DNA of 5,621 nt from Acidobacteriota bacterium (GTDB taxonomy: Bacteria > Acidobacteriota > Terriglobia > UBA7540), in the NCBI GenBank assembly GCA_003224665.1, contig QHZM01000070.1:1-5621 (forward strand), written 5' to 3'. The position numbers and the translations under genes are program-made. The notes beneath the pieces are model-generated. The model was not told where the DNA came from. It ran no database searches and worked only from the letters and a program-made list of their open reading frames with translations. Positions within the stretch are counted from its first letter, which is position 1. Every line of letters starts with the position of its first letter. Shown here in pieces: positions 4,443 to 5,621 of the stretch.

Positions 4443-5477
4443 ATGAGTGGGTGGGTACGAATATCGGTGGGCTTGGCCGTCGTGCTGGCAGGGGCAGCTC
4501 TGCTCTTCGGCTGTGGAGGAAATTCCAGCACAAACTCCAATCCAGGACAGCAGTTCATCCCACCGCCCATGCTGGGGCTTACGAGTTTCGTGACCGGGCT
4601 GAATGCTCCGATTGGTTTCGAAGCGCCCAACGACGGCACGAACCGAATCTTCATTATCGAGCAGCCCGGCACGATCCGCATTATCGAATATCAAGTCCCC
4701 ACGGCCGGTTCGAACCAGGCAGACCCAACGAGCGAACGGCCGATGCTGGTGGTCGATCAGCCCTACGACAACCACAACGGTGGGCAGCTCGCCTTCGGTC
4801 TCGACGGGTTTCTCTACATCGCCTTCGGCGACGGTGGCAGCGTGGGCGACCCGCAAGGCAACGGTCAGAACACGAACACGCTGCTCGCCAAAATTCTGCG
4901 GATCGGAGTGGACCCGCCGTTTGCCGCGGGCAAACAATACGCGATCCCACCGGACAATCCATTTGTGAACGGCGGCGGCTTGCGGGAGATCTGGGCGTAC
5001 GGCTTGCGCAACCCCTGGCGCTTTTCTTTCGACCGCGCCACCGGACTCCTCTTCGCCGGTGACGTTGGGCAGGATAGCTGGGAGGAAGTTGACATCATCA
5101 CCAAAGGCGGCAACTTCGGGTGGAACGTTATGGAGGGAGCCAACTGTTATCCCCCAAGCGTCACCTCGTGCAATATGACGGGCCTCGTTCTGCCCATCGC
5201 CGTTTACGGCCACAACCCCGCCGGCGGCGACGCGATCATCGGCGGATTCGTCTATCATGGGTCAGCGATTGCGGGCCTTGCGGGCACCTACGTTTTCGGC
5301 GATCTATCGAGCGGGCACGTCTGGGGACTTAAACAGGACGCGACGGGCAGTTGGCGGATGACGCTCGTCCTCACGCATGGCCTCACCGTCAGTAGCTTCG
5401 GCCAGGACTCCGCGGGTGAACTCTACCTCGTGGATTACGGCAACGGAGCTGTCTTGCGTCTCCGTGCCGGTCCTTGA
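4443..5477 (+). CDS. PQQ-type glucose/sorbosone dehydrogenase family lipoprotein (GSDH), internally shortened
   Basis: The 344-residue product begins with a lipoprotein signal peptide: hydrophobic residues 9-22 and a lipobox-like LLFGC with C24 as the lipidation site, then a Ser/Asn-rich linker. It should be anchored outside the cytoplasmic membrane. The rest is the GSDH beta-propeller: FVTGLNAPIGF and IFIIEQPGTIRI (48-80), DNHNGGQLAFGLDGFLYIAFGDGG (109-132), YAIPPDNPF (166-174), EIWAYGLRNPWRFSFD with R189 equivalent to a catalytic-site Arg of soluble glucose dehydrogenase (182-197), GDVGQDSWEEVD (206-217), GGNFGW, C235 and C243 as a likely disulfide, and a closing DYGNGAVLRL. Family members oxidise sugars with PQQ and Ca2+. 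Between residues 80 and 83 the sequence jumps from the first blade directly to EYQVP...NQADPTSER. About 50 residues normally found there, including the GLLGxAFHP segment with the catalytic His, are absent although the frame is intact. Family is certain; activity is doubtful. Confidence 0.92.
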   Translation: MSGWVRISVGLAVVLAGAALLFGCGGNSSTNSNPGQQFIPPPMLGLTSFVTGLNAPIGFEAPNDGTNRIFIIEQPGTIRIIEYQVPTAGSNQADPTSERPMLVVDQPYDNHNGGQLAFGLDGFLYIAFGDGGSVGDPQGNGQNTNTLLAKILRIGVDPPFAAGKQYAIPPDNPFVNGGGLREIWAYGLRNPWRFSFDRATGLLFAGDVGQDSWEEVDIITKGGNFGWNVMEGANCYPPSVTSCNMTGLVLPIAVYGHNPAGGDAIIGGFVYHGSAIAGLAGTYVFGDLSSGHVWGLKQDATGSWRMTLVLTHGLTVSSFGQDSAGELYLVDYGNGAVLRLRAGP

Positions 5478-5621
5478 GCCACCCTAAGTTGCCGAGTATC
5501 CTGCAGAAAGGGAATAGCTCCCGGCGTCCCGAAACTGCACGGTCGTTTCAGGTCCCGCGTCGATTTACCTTAAGAGCTCGGGGCGGCTGTGGCCCTCTGA
5601 GTTGGAAAGAAACGACAGACT
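5478..5621. other. Non-coding tail to the window edge
   Basis: No ORF, RNA gene or convincing terminator is visible. Short inverted arms occur (GGGA/TCCC around 5510-5522 and GAAAC/GTTTC around 5530-5548), but neither is followed by a T-run and both are short enough to be chance. Confidence 0.4.

Noticed and set aside
4707..4716. Palindrome GGTTCGAACC resembling a tRNA T-arm
   Set aside because: It lies inside the sugar dehydrogenase coding sequence, encoding GSNQ, with no tRNA structure around it.
4326..5258. Minus-strand open frame of 310 codons opposite the sugar dehydrogenase gene
   Set aside because: The plus strand encodes a clearly recognisable GSDH protein with a signal peptide across the same bases. 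The antisense product has no recognisable motif, and long antisense frames are usual in G/C-rich third-position coding sequence.
5530..5548. Possible terminator hairpin GAAAC/GTTTC after the sugar dehydrogenase gene
   Set aside because: The stem is five A/T-rich pairs with a nine-base loop and no T-tract follows.

Overview
The window looks like bacterial chromosome of moderately high G+C: GTG starts, a 4-base start/stop overlap inside an operon, and Shine-Dalgarno-like purine runs. The signalling proteins and the secreted PQQ-type sugar dehydrogenase resemble those of soil Acidobacteriota. That placement rests on family resemblance recalled from memory, not on a marker gene, so it is tentative.

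Layout. (1) Positions 1-1106, minus strand: a response regulator with an N-terminal receiver, a helical linker and a C-terminal HD-GYP domain (cyclic-di-GMP phosphodiesterase family). It runs off the left edge close to its natural C-terminus. (2) Positions 1107-1960: an 854-base divergent intergenic region. It holds a TTGCGCAA palindrome that could supply the -35 element to promoters in both directions, a strong 11-12 bp hairpin plus a second hairpin just downstream of the rightward promoter, a possible 52-codon small ORF, and an odd-centred inverted repeat upstream of the kinase. (3) Positions 1961-4155, plus strand: a two-gene operon. The first gene encodes a cytosolic kinase with two PAS domains and a HisKA_3/HATPase core. 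The second encodes a NarL/FixJ-type response regulator. The GTG start of the regulator overlaps the TGA stop of the kinase. (4) Positions 4156-4442: an intergenic spacer with several inverted repeats, including a nested, junction-like structure, and a possible promoter for the last gene. (5) Positions 4443-5477, plus strand: a lipoprotein of the glucose/sorbosone dehydrogenase (GSDH, PQQ beta-propeller) family. It appears to lack an internal stretch of about 50 residues that normally carries the catalytic histidine. (6) Positions 5478-5621: non-coding tail with nothing convincing.

How the genes may work together. The PAS-kinase and NarL-type regulator form a complete cognate pair: signal sensing by PAS, phosphotransfer from His303 to Asp56, then DNA binding by the LuxR-type HTH. 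The divergent HD-GYP regulator has a receiver but no adjacent kinase of its own in view, so it could be a second output of the same kinase or a regulatory target of the NarL-type regulator. That would link the PAS signal to cyclic-di-GMP turnover, but this is inference from arrangement only. The sugar dehydrogenase lies downstream behind its own spacer and need not belong to the same circuit.

The most noteworthy item is the internally shortened GSDH gene. The structured divergent intergenic region comes second.
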